A DNA stretch of 64,000 bases from positions 62,001 through 126,000 of the forward strand of contig QOZQ01000012.1 of the NCBI GenBank assembly GCA_003576695.1, read 5' to 3'. Below are positions 63,849 to 64,000 of the stretch, piece after piece (the stretch's first letter is position 1; each line of letters begins with the position of its first letter). The translations under genes and the position numbers were made by a program. Source of the stretch: Taklimakanibacter lacteus. GTDB lineage: Bacteria > Pseudomonadota > Alphaproteobacteria > Rhizobiales > Aestuariivirgaceae. The notes below the pieces were generated by a model. The model was not told the origin of the DNA and ran no database searches. It saw only the letters and a list, made by a program, of their open reading frames with translations.

Positions 63849-64000
63849 CCCCTCCCCCTTGCGGGGAGGGGTTAGGGGTGGGGGGCCTTTGGTCCCGCAT
63901 ACATGATTGGCTTTCGACCTGCTTGTTCGATCGTGGAGGTGACAAGTGATTGTGCACCACCCAAACCCCCACCCCTAACCCCTCCCCGCAGGGGGGAGGG
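63849..64000. repeat. Inverted pair of rhizobial-type G/C-rich intergenic repeats
   Basis: CCCTCCCCCTTGCGGGGAGG with GGTTAGGGGTGGGGG (about 63850-63892) is inverted at about 63966-64000 (CCCCCACCCCTAACC, then CCTCCCCGCAGGGG). The pair encloses ~75 bp and could form a long cruciform upstream of glcF. No gene is seen here, and the element is cut by the window end. Confidence 0.75.

Noticed and set aside
63743-63949. 68-codon plus-strand frame at the right edge
   Set aside because: It lies across the glcF start and a G/C-rich palindromic repeat.

Overview
The window looks like a GC-rich alphaproteobacterial chromosome, most likely Hyphomicrobiales. The reasons are the codon use, a glcF-aceB glyoxylate operon, rhizobial-type intergenic palindromes, a PBSX-type terminase and ELM1/carbamoyltransferase glycan genes. 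The taxonomic call is inference. No tRNA, rRNA or CRISPR array was seen.

Region 1 (1-23062): a type II secretion system (T2SS) locus interleaved with polymorphic toxins. A 5'-incomplete VCBS/Rhs protein with its immunity candidate is followed by gspL-M-C-D on the minus strand, then a 7 kb insert (IS5/IS1182-type element plus an immunity-candidate/Rhs pair). gspE-F-H-I-J follow on the plus strand, and gspO-gspG on the minus strand. A dead copy of the first ~110 bp of gspE remains on the gspL side of the insert, so gspL and gspE were once divergent neighbours.

Region 2 (23063-33712): a truncated IS copy, three copies of the 5' part of gspO, and an AT-rich GSU2403-type nucleotidyltransferase gene with two 26-bp palindromes and flanking direct repeats. 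Then comes a split SpvB-VCBS/Rhs pair. Its Rhs partner has a Sec signal peptide and a papain-like C-terminal tip, and is followed by a secreted immunity candidate.

Region 3 (33713-41163): stress and defence genes. These are a Fic protein with promoter repeats, two hipBA modules with clear operators, and an orphan terminase pair behind three hairpins that share the loop CTCAAAC.

Region 4 (41206-57543): surface-glycan and lipid genes (methyltransferases, FkbM, CDP-alcohol phosphatidyltransferase, two ELM1/GtrOC1 proteins, SxtJ, DUF5989, carbamoyltransferase, SGNH hydrolase, two GT2 enzymes). They are interrupted at 44.5-48.3 kb by AT-rich orphan immunity-like genes separated by an ~80-bp palindromic repeat, with one displaced zincin toxin tip.

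Region 5 (57735-64000): glycerate 2-kinase, small secreted proteins, an M15-like endolysin, malate synthase A and GlcF; the metabolic genes fit glycolate/glyoxylate use.

Unifying idea (inference): Rhs/SpvB toxins with Sec signals sit inside a T2SS locus, and most immunity candidates near them are periplasmic or lipoproteins. The T2SS may export these toxins, with periplasmic immunity genes stockpiled and shuffled by a palindromic repeat.
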